Positions 28,401 through 36,863 of a stretch of 64,000 bases of DNA are shown piece after piece. The stretch is from positions 6,076,001 to 6,140,000 of the forward strand of contig NZ_CP074371.1 of NCBI RefSeq assembly GCF_018362975.1, in the 5' to 3' direction. This DNA is from Nocardia tengchongensis (GTDB lineage Bacteria; Actinomycetota; Actinomycetes; Mycobacteriales; Mycobacteriaceae). The notes below the pieces were generated by a model, which did no database searches, was not told the origin of the DNA, and saw only the letters and a program-made list of their open reading frames with translations. A program made the translations under genes and the position numbers. Position 1 is the stretch's first letter. The number at the start of each line of letters is the position of its first letter.

Positions 28401-28853
28401 GACGCTCTCGCGCAGACCGGCCGCCGCAGTCTCGACCGGCGAGAAAGCGCCGTCACCACCGCGACCGGACACGCCCCGTCCGATGGACTCCGCGCCACCG
28501 ATCCCGCTGTCCGCGTGATCGATCGTGGTCCTCGACCCCGAATCATCCCGTGACGCGGCGCTACTCGCCCCGTCCACCGCACCCGGCTGCCGCTCGGGCC
28601 CCGCCGACGCCCCGGTCTCCTCGGAGAACTCCGCCGAGTAGTCGATCGGGGTTGTCGCGCCGTAGCATCCGGCGGTCCGGAAGGGTGCCGCGGCGCGGCC
28701 GGTGTTCGTCGCGCATGACGCGGGAACCGCTGGGCGGGAACGGGTCCGCGTCGTCGTACGGGTTGACGGGGGCAGGGTCGCGCCGGGAGCCACGCCGCGT
28801 GGCGGCGGCACGGCGTCGCGTTCGCGGACGGGTGGGTCGAAGTCACGTGACAT
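25462..28853 (-). CDS. VirB4/TraE-type ATPase with a long charged N-terminal extension (frameshifted)
   Basis: The C-terminal ~560 residues are a VirB4-class AAA ATPase: a start segment RLLDDTMRAKLEVTAREGNG, Walker A GLNGFGKSS, Walker B VVMDELWQVLGLGD and SLIMISHTIKD. The N-terminus begins at ATG 28853 (MSRDFDPPVRERDAVPPP) and is a long, mostly acidic then Arg/Gly-rich low-complexity region. Coding character jumps frame near 28790, 28650 and about 27780, so several single-base errors seem to lie in G/C-rich low-complexity sequence. The joined product would exceed 1,100 residues. VirB4 proteins energise substrate transfer in type IV secretion. The next gene upstream ends 6 bp before the start. 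Confidence 0.75.
27503..27634. repeat. Four tandem 33-bp repeats inside the VirB4-like gene
   Basis: Units begin at 27503, 27536, 27569 and 27602. Unit 1 is diverged and units 2-4 are close (core TCGCCCTCGGCGCCGCGCC). On the coding strand they encode an 11-residue repeat of the type RRDRRGAEGEA in the charged extension, so the repeat is in frame and would allow length variation. Confidence 0.75.
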
Positions 28854-28859
28854 GGTGGG

Positions 28860-30350
28860 TTACCCCGCGAGTGCTTTCGGGATGGTGGCGTGTTCGGGGA
28901 GGATCACCCCGCAGCCGAGCGAGGCCGCGAAGGCCGCGGCCTGATAGCGGTAGCAGCGCCGGATCTTCAGGCGCGCCTGGGTGGAGAGGTCTCGGGTGAT
29001 CGATTCGATGCGGGGCAGGTCGCCGCGCAGCGGTTCGGTGATGGTGACCAGCGCGCCGAAGCGGGTGACGCCGTGGCCGCGGGCCTGCTCTTCGCGGGCC
29101 TGCTGGGTGGCGCCGACGCGCAGGGTGGCGGCGGCGGAGACGACGCCGCGCTCGGATTGCTGTGCCACCAGCGCGTTCTTGTAGTCGTCGTCCACGATCT
29201 GGGCGGCGTCGCCGGCCGAGTGCGGACGGTAGACGATGGTGATCCGCTTGCGCGGCACCTCCGGGTTCGGGGCGAGCAGCCGCTGCAGCACGCGTTCGTC
29301 GACCGCGCCCTCGGGGGCGGTGTCCATCTCCCAGGTGACCGAACGGCCGCCGTCGTGAATGAAGTGGTCCCAGCGTTCCTCGTGCGAGACCGGTCCGGCG
29401 TCGGCCCAATCCAGGCCGTGCCCACCGGGTTCGCCCGCCGCCACCTCGAGGTCGGCCTGGGCGGCCGGGTCGTAGCTGCGGCGGATGAAGGAGATGATGT
29501 CGTCGGCGGACATGGGCTGGCAGCGCACGCCCGCCTCGGCCAGCGCCGCGCAGATGCCGGGCAGTCGGCGGCCGATCTCGACCGCCTCCTCCGCCGGATT
29601 CTTGCGCCGCTCGGCGGTGGTCGCCTTGAAGGTGATGGCGACGCGCGGCAGCAGCTGCACCCGCTCCTGCGGCAGTTCGGTGGCCAGCTCGTACATCACC
29701 TGCTGGGCCAGATCCGGGGCCTCGGGCCGGGTGATCGCCGAAACCTCGGTGAGCAAACGGTTTCCGGTCTCGGGCACGGTGTCGATGACCGGCACCACGG
29801 CCACGATGTCGGAGGTCTGTCCCAGCGAGGCCAGGAAGGTGCCCCAGGCCCCGACCCAGCGGTCGATGACCGGCTGGTCGACGGCCTCGTGGCCCTGCGG
29901 CCAGGCCCGCAGCACGACCGTGTATTGGGCGAATTGCGGTAGGTGGATCATCCCGAAGCTGTAGCCGCCGGCGTCGATGCCCTCGTAGAGGCGCGACGGT
30001 GCCATCAGTCCGGGCAGCCGGGTCACCCCGCCCGGGATGCGGGAGAAACGCCCGCCCCGGTACACGTGCTCGCCCTTGGAACGGCCACGCAGCCAATGGA
30101 ACATCATCAATCCGTTCTCGTAGCCGGAGCGACCCCCGGTCCGCCACACCAGTGGAACCATCACGATCGTGCCCAGACCCGCCACCACGGCGGCCGGCTG
30201 GGGGCCGGCCACCAGCGCCGTGAGCAGCGCGGTGATGACGACGGCGAACCCGACCACGGTCTCGCCCCAGCGCAGGCCGAAAAGGCCGGCGCTGCGGGGC
30301 TTCTGCCACAGTCCGTACGAGCGGCGCTCGTAGGTGTCGGTCATCGTCAT
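28860..30350 (-). CDS. SCO6880/PrgI-family membrane protein of a type IV secretion system
   Basis: 496 residues from ATG 30350, or ATG 30344 two codons on. Two N-terminal helices (TVVGFAVVITALLTALVAG and AAVVAGLGTIVMVPLVW) are followed by a large soluble domain with GGRFSRIPGGVTRLPGL near residue 100, the signature of the SCO6880 family. In actinobacterial conjugation clusters this family replaces the VirB3-type inner membrane subunit and pairs with VirB4. The stop precedes the VirB4-like start by 6 bp, and the start overlaps the TrbL-like stop. Confidence 0.8.
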   Translation of the reverse strand: MTMTDTYERRSYGLWQKPRSAGLFGLRWGETVVGFAVVITALLTALVAGPQPAAVVAGLGTIVMVPLVWRTGGRSGYENGLMMFHWLRGRSKGEHVYRGGRFSRIPGGVTRLPGLMAPSRLYEGIDAGGYSFGMIHLPQFAQYTVVLRAWPQGHEAVDQPVIDRWVGAWGTFLASLGQTSDIVAVVPVIDTVPETGNRLLTEVSAITRPEAPDLAQQVMYELATELPQERVQLLPRVAITFKATTAERRKNPAEEAVEIGRRLPGICAALAEAGVRCQPMSADDIISFIRRSYDPAAQADLEVAAGEPGGHGLDWADAGPVSHEERWDHFIHDGGRSVTWEMDTAPEGAVDERVLQRLLAPNPEVPRKRITIVYRPHSAGDAAQIVDDDYKNALVAQQSERGVVSAAATLRVGATQQAREEQARGHGVTRFGALVTITEPLRGDLPRIESITRDLSTQARLKIRRCYRYQAAAFAASLGCGVILPEHATIPKALAG

Positions 30351-31820
30351 CGCGGGATGGTGCTCCTGCCGAGGTCGGGTGAACGGTTGGCCCAGCGATC
30401 ACCGGCGAGATCACCCGCGGTCGACTCGGCCTTGTTCAGCGACGCGGTCGCCGCCCGGGCCTGCGCGACCCGGTTCGCGACCGCGGACGCGCCTGACGGT
30501 ACTGCGCCGCCGCCACCTTGGGCCGCAGGACTCGCGGCCGCTCCGCCACCGGCGGGACGCGGCGGCGGGGTCGGGCGCGGCGCGCCGCCACCCGCACCGC
30601 CACCGGGACCGGGCCGGGGCCGTCCGCCGCGGCCGCCGCCGCCGACGTATCCGGCCGCGCCCGGACCGGCCACCCCGCGCGGGGCGACCGCACGGGAGCC
30701 GACCGCGCCGAGCGCCGCGATGCCGACCAGGGTGCCGGTGGTCGCGGCCAGACCCGAACCGCCACTGCCCACGATGGCCACCTCGCTCGCGCTCGCCAGG
30801 CGCATCAGCGCGGGCAGCACGAAGGCAACCGTGCCCAACAGCACGACGGCGACCAGCATGCGCTGGGCCTCGTCGGCATCGGGCAGGTTCACGGTGCCGG
30901 TGCGGTCGTCGGTGACGCCGGCGGTGGTGAAGGCGATCATGTAGACGATCGCGGCCACCGGCTTGTAGAGCATGAAGGCGATGATCCAGCGAATCAGCTT
31001 GTTATAGGACGTGTTTCCGATGCCGGTGCCCGAGCCCGCCGCGGCCAGCGGCAGCACGCCCGCCGCGACCACGAGCATGCCCTGGCGCACGATGGCGAGC
31101 ACGATCTGCGCCAGCGCCCCGAGCAGGCCGACGATGGCGATGATCAGCACCAGGCCAGGCGAGAACGCCTGCAACTTGGAGGTTTTCACCATCAGCTCGG
31201 CCATGTTCTTGGCGTTGCCGTCGGTGGCGTCGTTGATCACCCACTCGGAGAACTTGTCCGAGGCCTGGGTTGCGGCCACGATCACCGCGCCCCAGCATCC
31301 AGGAGCTGAACACCACGCGGGCGAACATCCAGAACGAGTCGGTGGCCTGCTCGACCGCGGCCCCGCGTCTGGCTCGCGCCAGTTTGAGACCGGTCAGGAT
31401 CACCGACACCATCAGGAACAGGATCTGCACTTGATAGGTGTAGTCGTTGATCTTGGTGAATAGTGTTCCGGCGTCACTGACTCTCTCGTTCGGGATCTTC
31501 ATCCAGAACGTGAGCGCCAGGATCAGCGCTTCGCCGAGACCGCTCATCAGCGAGTCGACGACCTTGCCGAAGGTGGAGTCCCACGCCTTGTCGCGCACCG
31601 CGGTGGCGGCGTCGCTCGGGTGGGTGGCGACGTTGCCCGCCTTGCACGCCGCCGAGGCCGCGTCGCCGAGCGAGATGCCCGGCACGCCGAGCCCGTCGAG
31701 GGAGTCGTGTAATTCGTTGCAGGCCTGGTCGAAACCGTAGGTCTGGCCGTAGGCCACCGTCGGGGTCGCGATCATGACGGTGAATACGACCGCAAGAATC
31801 GTGACTAGCCGCCTCAGCAT
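30347..31820 (-). CDS. TrbL/VirB6-like polytopic channel protein (one frameshift)
   Basis: The start is ATG 31820, with GAGAGGTGG upstream. An N-terminal signal-like helix (LVTILAVVFTVMIATP) is followed by a short periplasmic domain with four Cys (ACNELHD, SAACKAG), then several membrane helices. At the C-run 31290-31293 one base is missing. Restoring it joins SSWMLG to AVIVAATQASDKF, and the second half then has at least four more helices and a Gly/Pro-rich tail. This topology is that of VirB6/TrbL, the polytopic inner membrane component of type IV secretion channels. Confidence 0.75.
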
Positions 31821-31863
31821 GTGGTCCACCTCTCGATGGGTCGCGATGCCATATCTGTTGTCG

Positions 31864-32691
31864 TCACCAACGGGTCCACCCCGCCAGCGAATCCACGTAC
31901 TCGGTCTGTGAAGTCCGTGAGGTGGAGGGCTTGAGCCGCCAGTCGCCGGCGTCCCAAACCATGATCAGTCGTACCGCCGCCCACAGCTGCCGGCTGTCGA
32001 CCACCGGCCCGCGCGCGGCCAGCCGCACGATGGCCATGTCGTCGGCGTAGTTCTCGACCTGGAAGCCGTCGGGGGCGACCAGATAGCGGGTCACCTTCTC
32101 GGGCTGCTGTTTCGGCAGCCGCTGGTCGGCCAGCGCCTGGTCGTAGGCGGTGAGTTGTTCGGCGGGTACGCGTACCTGCCGGACGTACAGCTCGCGGTCC
32201 GCGGGGCGGGCGTTGAGCCGGTAGGTGATCTGTGCCGCCGCCAGGGCCGCGCCCTGCGGGGTGTGCGAATACCCCACGGCCAGCCCGTTTTCCAGGCGTG
32301 CGGGACCGTCGGAGGTGGAGAAGGGCACCGACGCGCCGTACACCCGCTGCCAGCCGTGCGGATCGGTGGTGCCCTGGGGCACCGCGGTCAGCCAGTCGGT
32401 ATCGGTGGCCTTGCGCTGCTTGCCGGGTTCCTGCGGCAGCGGCTGGCCGGCGGTGTTGTTGGGGACGTCGACGCGCCGGCCGAACAGATCCACCTCGGGC
32501 GAGGCGAATCCGGTGGCGCCGGTCTCCGTGGTCGCCGCCGGCGCGCCCGGGTCGGTCTTCGCGCTCGGCTTGGAATCGCCGTGCCCGAAGTAGACCACCA
32601 GGCCGGCGACCAGGATGACCGCCACCAGGGCGGCCGAGGCGATGACGCCGAACGAGACGCCGTCGCGCTCGGACGGCTCCTTCTCGCTCAT
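31864..32691 (-). CDS. Single-pass membrane protein of the secretion cluster (VirB8-like layout)
   Basis: 275 residues. A charged cytoplasmic start (MSEKEPSERDG), one membrane helix (residues ~14-36), a 35-residue Ala/Thr/Pro linker and a C-terminal extracytoplasmic domain of about 180 residues. This arrangement matches VirB8/TcpC subunits, but I see no sequence hallmark that proves the family. It lies between the TrbL-like and the small two-helix genes in one operon. Confidence 0.65.
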   Translation of the reverse strand: MSEKEPSERDGVSFGVIASAALVAVILVAGLVVYFGHGDSKPSAKTDPGAPAATTETGATGFASPEVDLFGRRVDVPNNTAGQPLPQEPGKQRKATDTDWLTAVPQGTTDPHGWQRVYGASVPFSTSDGPARLENGLAVGYSHTPQGAALAAAQITYRLNARPADRELYVRQVRVPAEQLTAYDQALADQRLPKQQPEKVTRYLVAPDGFQVENYADDMAIVRLAARGPVVDSRQLWAAVRLIMVWDAGDWRLKPSTSRTSQTEYVDSLAGWTRW

Positions 32692-32758
32692 CGCAGTGCC
32701 TCCACGGTGTCGTTTACAAGTGCGTGTGTGCCGGTGGACAAATCAGCTGCCCGGCCCG

Positions 32759-33070
32759 TCAGGTCGGCAGCAGGGCCAGTGCGATGCCACTGGCCGAGGT
32801 CGCCATGATCGCGCCCACCAGGCTCATCACCACCCCGTGCGTCGCGTCGTTGGCGGCCAGGTCGTCACGGAACGCGTACCAGAGCCGGCCCGCGGCCAGG
32901 ATCATCCAGGCCAGGCAGAACAGCAGCACGCACCACAGCAGCCAGTCGATGAGTTGCATCATCGGCCGGAGCACATCCGACGGCATCTGTTTGTAGGCCA
33001 GTACGGCCACCGCGTCCGCGCGGTTGGAAAGCGCGGCGTGCAGGGCCTGCGGCACCAGCGCGGCCGGCAT
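32759..33070 (-). CDS. Small two-helix membrane protein of the secretion cluster
   Basis: 103 residues with helices IDWLLWCVLLFCLAWMILAAG and VVMSLVGAIMATSASGIALAL (each quoted within 21 residues of span, residues ~40-60 and ~82-102). The ATG at 33070 overlaps the preceding stop in TAATG. Size and topology resemble VirB2/VirB3-type subunits, but no specific motif is present. Confidence 0.65.
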   Translation of the reverse strand: MPAALVPQALHAALSNRADAVAVLAYKQMPSDVLRPMMQLIDWLLWCVLLFCLAWMILAAGRLWYAFRDDLAANDATHGVVMSLVGAIMATSASGIALALLPT

Positions 33071-33360
33071 TAGGTGATCACTGCGTTCATGATCGTGCCC
33101 GCACTCGTCGCGACGATCCCTCCGATCATCGCGCCGGCCACCATCTTCGGCGACTCCAAACCGCCTCCTGTCCATTTCTCCCAGGCGAACCGGCCACCGG
33201 CGTAGGTGATGCCCAGGATTCCCGACAACAGCACGAACCAGGTGAAGTACCGAACCAGTTTCAGCAATTTGTCCGACGCGGGCGGAGCCTCCGGGGTCGG
33301 ATTGCCGACCTGGGCGAGGATCTGGCCGTACGCGTCGTGTACGGCGAGGAGCATGCTCAT
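33070..33360 (-). CDS. VirB2-like pilin/TrbC-type small membrane protein
   Basis: 96 residues. A short amphipathic N-terminus with AVHDAYGQILAQVGNP, then two membrane helices (FTWFVLLSGILGITYAGG, residues ~38-56, and AGAMIGGIVATSAGTIMNAV, residues ~75-94) separated by a short basic/polar loop (AWEKWTGGG). This is the VirB2/TrbC topology. GGAGAAGGAAAG precedes the ATG, which also overlaps the upstream small gene stop (ATGA). VirB2 proteins form the extracellular filament or lining of the channel. Confidence 0.65.
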   Translation of the reverse strand: MSMLLAVHDAYGQILAQVGNPTPEAPPASDKLLKLVRYFTWFVLLSGILGITYAGGRFAWEKWTGGGLESPKMVAGAMIGGIVATSAGTIMNAVIT

Positions 33361-33485
33361 TGTCTTTCCTTCTCCAAAAGCGAACTGCTAGTAACAATCT
33401 CGCCGATCACCGGCCCTGCCGTCCAACCGGCGCCGACGACTACTTCGGAAAATCTTCCCGCACAAGGCAATCCACAAGTGTTCAT
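33357..33485 (-). CDS. Translationally coupled 42-residue small protein
   Basis: This frame starts at ATG 33485, 8 bp after a GGAGGAG element and overlapping the preceding gene's stop region (GTGATCATG). It ends in TGA at 33357-33359, overlapping the next start (ATGA). It fills the gap between the P-loop gene and the VirB2-like gene exactly. The product begins MNTCGLPCAGRFSEVVVGAG and ends SSSLLEKERQ, with no signal peptide and a Cys pair at the N-terminus. I know no family. The tight fit at both ends and the strong ribosome binding site make it likely real. Confidence 0.6.
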   Translation of the reverse strand: MNTCGLPCAGRFSEVVVGAGWTAGPVIGEIVTSSSLLEKERQ

Positions 33486-33487
33486 GA

Positions 33488-34153
33488 TCACTCCTCCGAG
33501 TCCGTGAAGTCGGGGCGGGGAGAGTCCAGCGCGTCCTGGGCCGCGGCCACGATGTCGGCGCCGAGCTCGCGCACATCATCGGTAACCTCTTCCAGCGGAT
33601 CGGGTTTGCGCTTGCGCTGGGCCGGGATCGGGTCGCTCGGCGACCAGACGGGGAGCTGGTCGGACTCGACCAGGATCCACTCCTCGTGCCACGGCAGCTG
33701 CCACACCTGACCCGCCAGCGAACCGACCACGTCGCGGTAGCGGCGGATCTCGGCCGGCATCCGGCCCGGGCGCGCGGCCACCGTGATCAGACCCAGCACC
33801 TCACACGCACCGGCCAGCCCGGCGTGATGCTGACGCAGCAGGTCGTGGGCGCGGGTGAGGCCGCTGATGGTCTCGCGCGCCACCAGCACCACGAACGGGG
33901 ACTCCCGCTCGAAGACGCCGGGCCAGCGCCGATACGAATCCGCCGCCGGCGCAAGCACATGCGAGAGCGTGCTCGCGCCCGCACCGCCGTGCACACCGAG
34001 CAACCACACCAGGGGTGCGCGTCCGCCGCCGGGTACGGGCCGGTCCCAAATGGGTGCGCGGCGGGCTTCCGGTGGTGGCACCACACCGGTCAGGGTGGAC
34101 CCTGGACCGGTGCTCTGAGCGGAGGATCGGCGTTCCTTCATGGCTGCGGTCAT
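33488..34153 (-). CDS. P-loop ATPase-like protein of the secretion cluster (MinD/ParA-like)
   Basis: 221 residues from ATG 34153. The deviant Walker A-like segment GVHGGAGASTLSHVL (residues ~53-67) resembles that of ParA/MinD ATPases but lacks the usual second lysine. The C-terminal 40 residues are acidic and charged. It overlaps the next upstream gene by 4 bp (ATGA at 34150). ParA/MinD relatives position machinery or sort DNA. Here two occur in tandem in the same operon. Confidence 0.65.
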   Translation of the reverse strand: MTAAMKERRSSAQSTGPGSTLTGVVPPPEARRAPIWDRPVPGGGRAPLVWLLGVHGGAGASTLSHVLAPAADSYRRWPGVFERESPFVVLVARETISGLTRAHDLLRQHHAGLAGACEVLGLITVAARPGRMPAEIRRYRDVVGSLAGQVWQLPWHEEWILVESDQLPVWSPSDPIPAQRKRKPDPLEEVTDDVRELGADIVAAAQDALDSPRPDFTDSEE

Positions 34154-35025
34154 GATGCCACTCCAGCAAGCAGGCGGCGATACGCGCGGCGTGTCTCGGC
34201 GGCCAGCTCGCTGTGCCGCACCAGCTCTCCCCGTGCGAGGTGTGCGTCATAGGGTATCTCGACGATTTCGTTCACCCAACCGTCGAGATGCTCGCGCAAA
34301 TGTTCAGCGATTCGAGAGTCGCTGCCCGGCAACTGATGTGACACGACGATCGTGGTGTCGCCGACAATTCCGTCGCCGGGACCCTCGCCTTGACCGCCGA
34401 ACTGATCGTCGAGCCACTCCAGGGTGACGCGCAAGCGGTTGGCGGCGTCCACGCGCGCCGGAATCGCCAGTACCAGTGCGATATCGGCGTCCTCGAGCAG
34501 CGGGCGCAGGTGCCGGCTGGCGATCGGGTTGCCGCCGTCGTAAACCGGGGTGTACCCGGTCTCGCCGAGCGCGCGGGCGACGGTCAGGTAGGTGGCGCGG
34601 CGGCGCAGCGGCGCCGGATCGCGCCACAGCAGTCCGATGCCGGAGGTGGCGCGCGAGAGGCAGTCCTTGAGCGGCGCGGGCTCGTCATCGCCGCGGCCGT
34701 AGAGCCAGGCCTGCAGGCTGATCGGGCTCAGGTGCTCGTCAGCGCCGCGCAACGCTAGGTCACTCCCCGCGAAAGTGCCGTCCACGGCCACGGTTCGGTC
34801 ACCGGCCGCGCCCAGCTCCCCCGCGATGCCGAGCGCGGTGGTCGTCGTCCCGGCGCCGCCGCAGCCGCCCACCACCAGAATCGGGCGCGGCGCCGGACCG
34901 GCCTCGCCGGAATCGTCGCGGCGTTTGCGCAAGCGCACCACCGGAGTCTTGGAACGCGCGGCACGACCCGACGATTCACCCACTTCGGGCACCTCGTCGA
35001 GCCAGCGGCTCCAGTCCTGATCCAT
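34150..35025 (-). CDS. ParA/MinD-like ATPase of the secretion cluster
   Basis: 291 residues from ATG 35025, with GGAG upstream. After a charged N-terminal 45 residues comes VVGGCGGAGTTTTALGIAG (residues ~50-68), a ParA/MinD Walker A with the lysine replaced, followed by AVDGTFAGSDLAL and later DIALVLAIPARVDAANRL. It is the second of two tandem P-loop proteins. The non-canonical Walker A (CGGAGTTTT rather than KGGxGKT) suggests weak or absent ATP hydrolysis. Function within the system is unknown. Confidence 0.7.
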   Translation of the reverse strand: MDQDWSRWLDEVPEVGESSGRAARSKTPVVRLRKRRDDSGEAGPAPRPILVVGGCGGAGTTTTALGIAGELGAAGDRTVAVDGTFAGSDLALRGADEHLSPISLQAWLYGRGDDEPAPLKDCLSRATSGIGLLWRDPAPLRRRATYLTVARALGETGYTPVYDGGNPIASRHLRPLLEDADIALVLAIPARVDAANRLRVTLEWLDDQFGGQGEGPGDGIVGDTTIVVSHQLPGSDSRIAEHLREHLDGWVNEIVEIPYDAHLARGELVRHSELAAETRRAYRRLLAGVAS

Positions 35026-35041
35026 TGTCTCCGCTCTCTTC

Positions 35042-35710
35042 TTATCCGGCCGGAACGCCCGCGGTAGGTCCATGGTCGCCGATGATCGCGGGGGCCGTCA
35101 TCTCGTTGTACGCCGCCGCGACGGCGATCGGGCCGGAACCGGCTCCCGCACCGGGGACGCCGAGCGATTGCGGTGCCCCGCCATGGGAATTCAGCACATA
35201 CAGGGCAACCCCGCCGACAATGACCAGCAAAACAATGGCAACGATCAACAGGGTGAGGGCGGAGACCCGCCGGCTCGCGATGCGCGTGATGTGTTCGGCG
35301 AGTGTGGGTTCGGGCTCGGCGAGCGTTTCCATCCACTGCGCGGCGTGGTGACCGGGTCCGGTGCCGGGTTCGCCACTGCCCGAGGGGAATTCGATGACGG
35401 TGTTGCCGCGGTACCGCGGCGGCGGCGTGTACGTGCCGGTCGTTTCGCGTTCGGTCATCCAGTCCGACCAGGTCCCGTCGAAGTGGTTGCGCCGCACCGA
35501 CTCGGGCACCGGCGGCAACTCGACCTCGGGCTCGGCGTCGTGAATGTAGTGCGGGAAGCGGGCGGGGCCGGCGGTCTCGTCGAAGGCGGGCTGCGCGGGG
35601 GCGTACTCCGGACCGGGCGGTTCGGGCGCGGCGGGGTCGAGGGCGGGGTACCAGCGCGACACTTTTTTGTACGACTTCAACATTCCCGCTGCGGGCACGT
35701 CGCTCGGCAT
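35042..35710 (-). CDS. Single-pass membrane protein, first gene of the secretion operon
   Basis: 222 residues from ATG 35710, with GAGAGGGTC upstream. An in-frame ATG at 35845 would add 45 unconserved-looking residues. It has a disordered acidic N-terminus (EPEVELPPVPESV), one membrane helix near the C-terminus (LTLLIVAIVLLVIVGGVALYV, residues ~165-186) and a short Gly/Pro-rich extracytoplasmic end. No family is recognised. It is the promoter-proximal gene of the leftward operon that runs to 22080. Confidence 0.55.
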   Translation of the reverse strand: MPSDVPAAGMLKSYKKVSRWYPALDPAAPEPPGPEYAPAQPAFDETAGPARFPHYIHDAEPEVELPPVPESVRRNHFDGTWSDWMTERETTGTYTPPPRYRGNTVIEFPSGSGEPGTGPGHHAAQWMETLAEPEPTLAEHITRIASRRVSALTLLIVAIVLLVIVGGVALYVLNSHGGAPQSLGVPGAGAGSGPIAVAAAYNEMTAPAIIGDHGPTAGVPAG

Positions 35711-36013
35711 CGTCTGACCCTCTCGGCGGTCGGTCGTGGCTGACGGTGTGTTGTCGTCGGTGATCGGTGGTCCTGTATGGCCCGCCGTTTCCGCATCGCC
35801 ACCGGCGCCGCGTCGCAACGGTCCCGATCGGAAATTCTCTCGCATGAACAGGATTCCAACGACTCGACGCGCCGGACGACACTCCGTTCAATACGCGCGC
35901 GTGCGCGATTAGCAGGGTTCGTACGGTCCCGTGAACGCCACGCCGACGGGGCGGTCTTCCCTGCGATCCGAGCGGAATCTACATTAACAAGACCAAGAAT
36001 ATTCGGAGGTTTT
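35711..36013. other. Divergent intergenic region of 303 bp
   Basis: Spacer between the first gene of the leftward secretion operon and the rightward SDR gene. It must hold both promoters. AT-rich TACATTAACAAG and AAGAATATTC near 35985-36004 lie just before the GGAGG of the SDR gene. No operator-like repeat stands out. Confidence 0.4.
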
Positions 36014-36775
36014 GTGAAGACAGCAGATATCGTCGCGGTTGTGACCGGCGGCGCCTCGGGACTGGGTATGGCCACCGTGCGGGAACTGCACGCGGCCGGC
36101 GCGAAGGTCGTCATCCTCGACCTTCCCTCGTCCGACGGCAAGGCTTTCGCCGAGGAACTCGGTGAGCGCGCGGTGTTCTCCCCCGGCGACGTCACCAGCG
36201 AGGCGGACGTGACCGCGGCGCTGGACGCGGCCCAGGAGCTCGGCACCCTGCGAATCGCGGTGAACTGCGCGGGAATCGGCAACGCCGTCAAGACCGTCGG
36301 CAAGCAGGGCGCGTTCCCGCTGGAGGCCTTCTCCAAGATCATCAACGTCAACCTGATCGGCACGTTCAACGTGATCCGCCTGGCCGCCGAGCGCATCGCC
36401 GCGGTCGAGGAGGCCGACGGCGAGCGCGGCGTCATCGTCAACACCGCCTCGGTCGCCGCCTACGACGGCCAGATCGGGCAGGCCGCCTACTCCGCCTCCA
36501 AGGGCGGCATCGTGGGCCTGACCCTGCCGGTCGCCCGCGACCTGGCCTCGTTCAAGATCCGCGTCATGACCATCGCGCCGGGCCTGTTCCACACCCCGCT
36601 CTTCGCGACCCTGCCGCAACAGGCCATCGACGCGCTCGGCGCGCAGGTGCCGCACCCCTCGCGCCTGGGCGACCCGGCCGAGTACGCGGCCCTGGTCCGC
36701 CACATCGTCGAGAACCCGATGCTCAACGGTGAGGTCATCCGCCTCGACGGCGCGATCCGCATGGCCCCGCGCTAA
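36014..36775 (+). CDS. SDR family 3-hydroxyacyl-CoA dehydrogenase-like (HSD10/Rv1144-like)
   Basis: 253 residues from GTG 36014, with GGAGG at 36005-36009. Cofactor motif GGASGLG, then [34 protein letters not shown] with the catalytic Ser, Tyr and Lys, and a C-terminal [15 protein letters not shown]. These features match type-II 3-hydroxyacyl-CoA dehydrogenases (HSD10 group) and mycobacterial Rv1144, which act in beta-oxidation of acyl- or steroid-derived CoA esters. It is single-gene. Two hairpins follow. Confidence 0.85.
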   Translation: MKTADIVAVVTGGASGLGMATVRELHAAGAKVVILDLPSSDGKAFAEELGERAVFSPGDVTSEADVTAALDAAQELGTLRIAVNCAGIGNAVKTVGKQGAFPLEAFSKIINVNLIGTFNVIRLAAERIAAVEEADGERGVIVNTASVAAYDGQIGQAAYSASKGGIVGLTLPVARDLASFKIRVMTIAPGLFHTPLFATLPQQAIDALGAQVPHPSRLGDPAEYAALVRHIVENPMLNGEVIRLDGAIRMAPR

Positions 36776-36784
36776 ACAGCGGGT

Positions 36785-36856
36785 AGCGGCGCCCCGGGCG
36801 CCGCTCACACGCGAACGGCACCGGCGCGAGCACACGCTCGCCCGGTGCCGTTCGCG
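36785..36856. terminator. Paired hairpins between convergent genes
   Basis: A first hairpin (AGCGGCGCC with GGCGCCGCT, 36785-36805) is followed by a long stem at 36810-36856: 15 bp outer (CGCGAACGGCACCGG) and 6 bp inner (GCGAGC with GCTCGC). They separate the SDR gene from the convergent ArsR-SRPBCC gene. Confidence 0.7.
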
Positions 36857-36863
36857 TTCCGGA

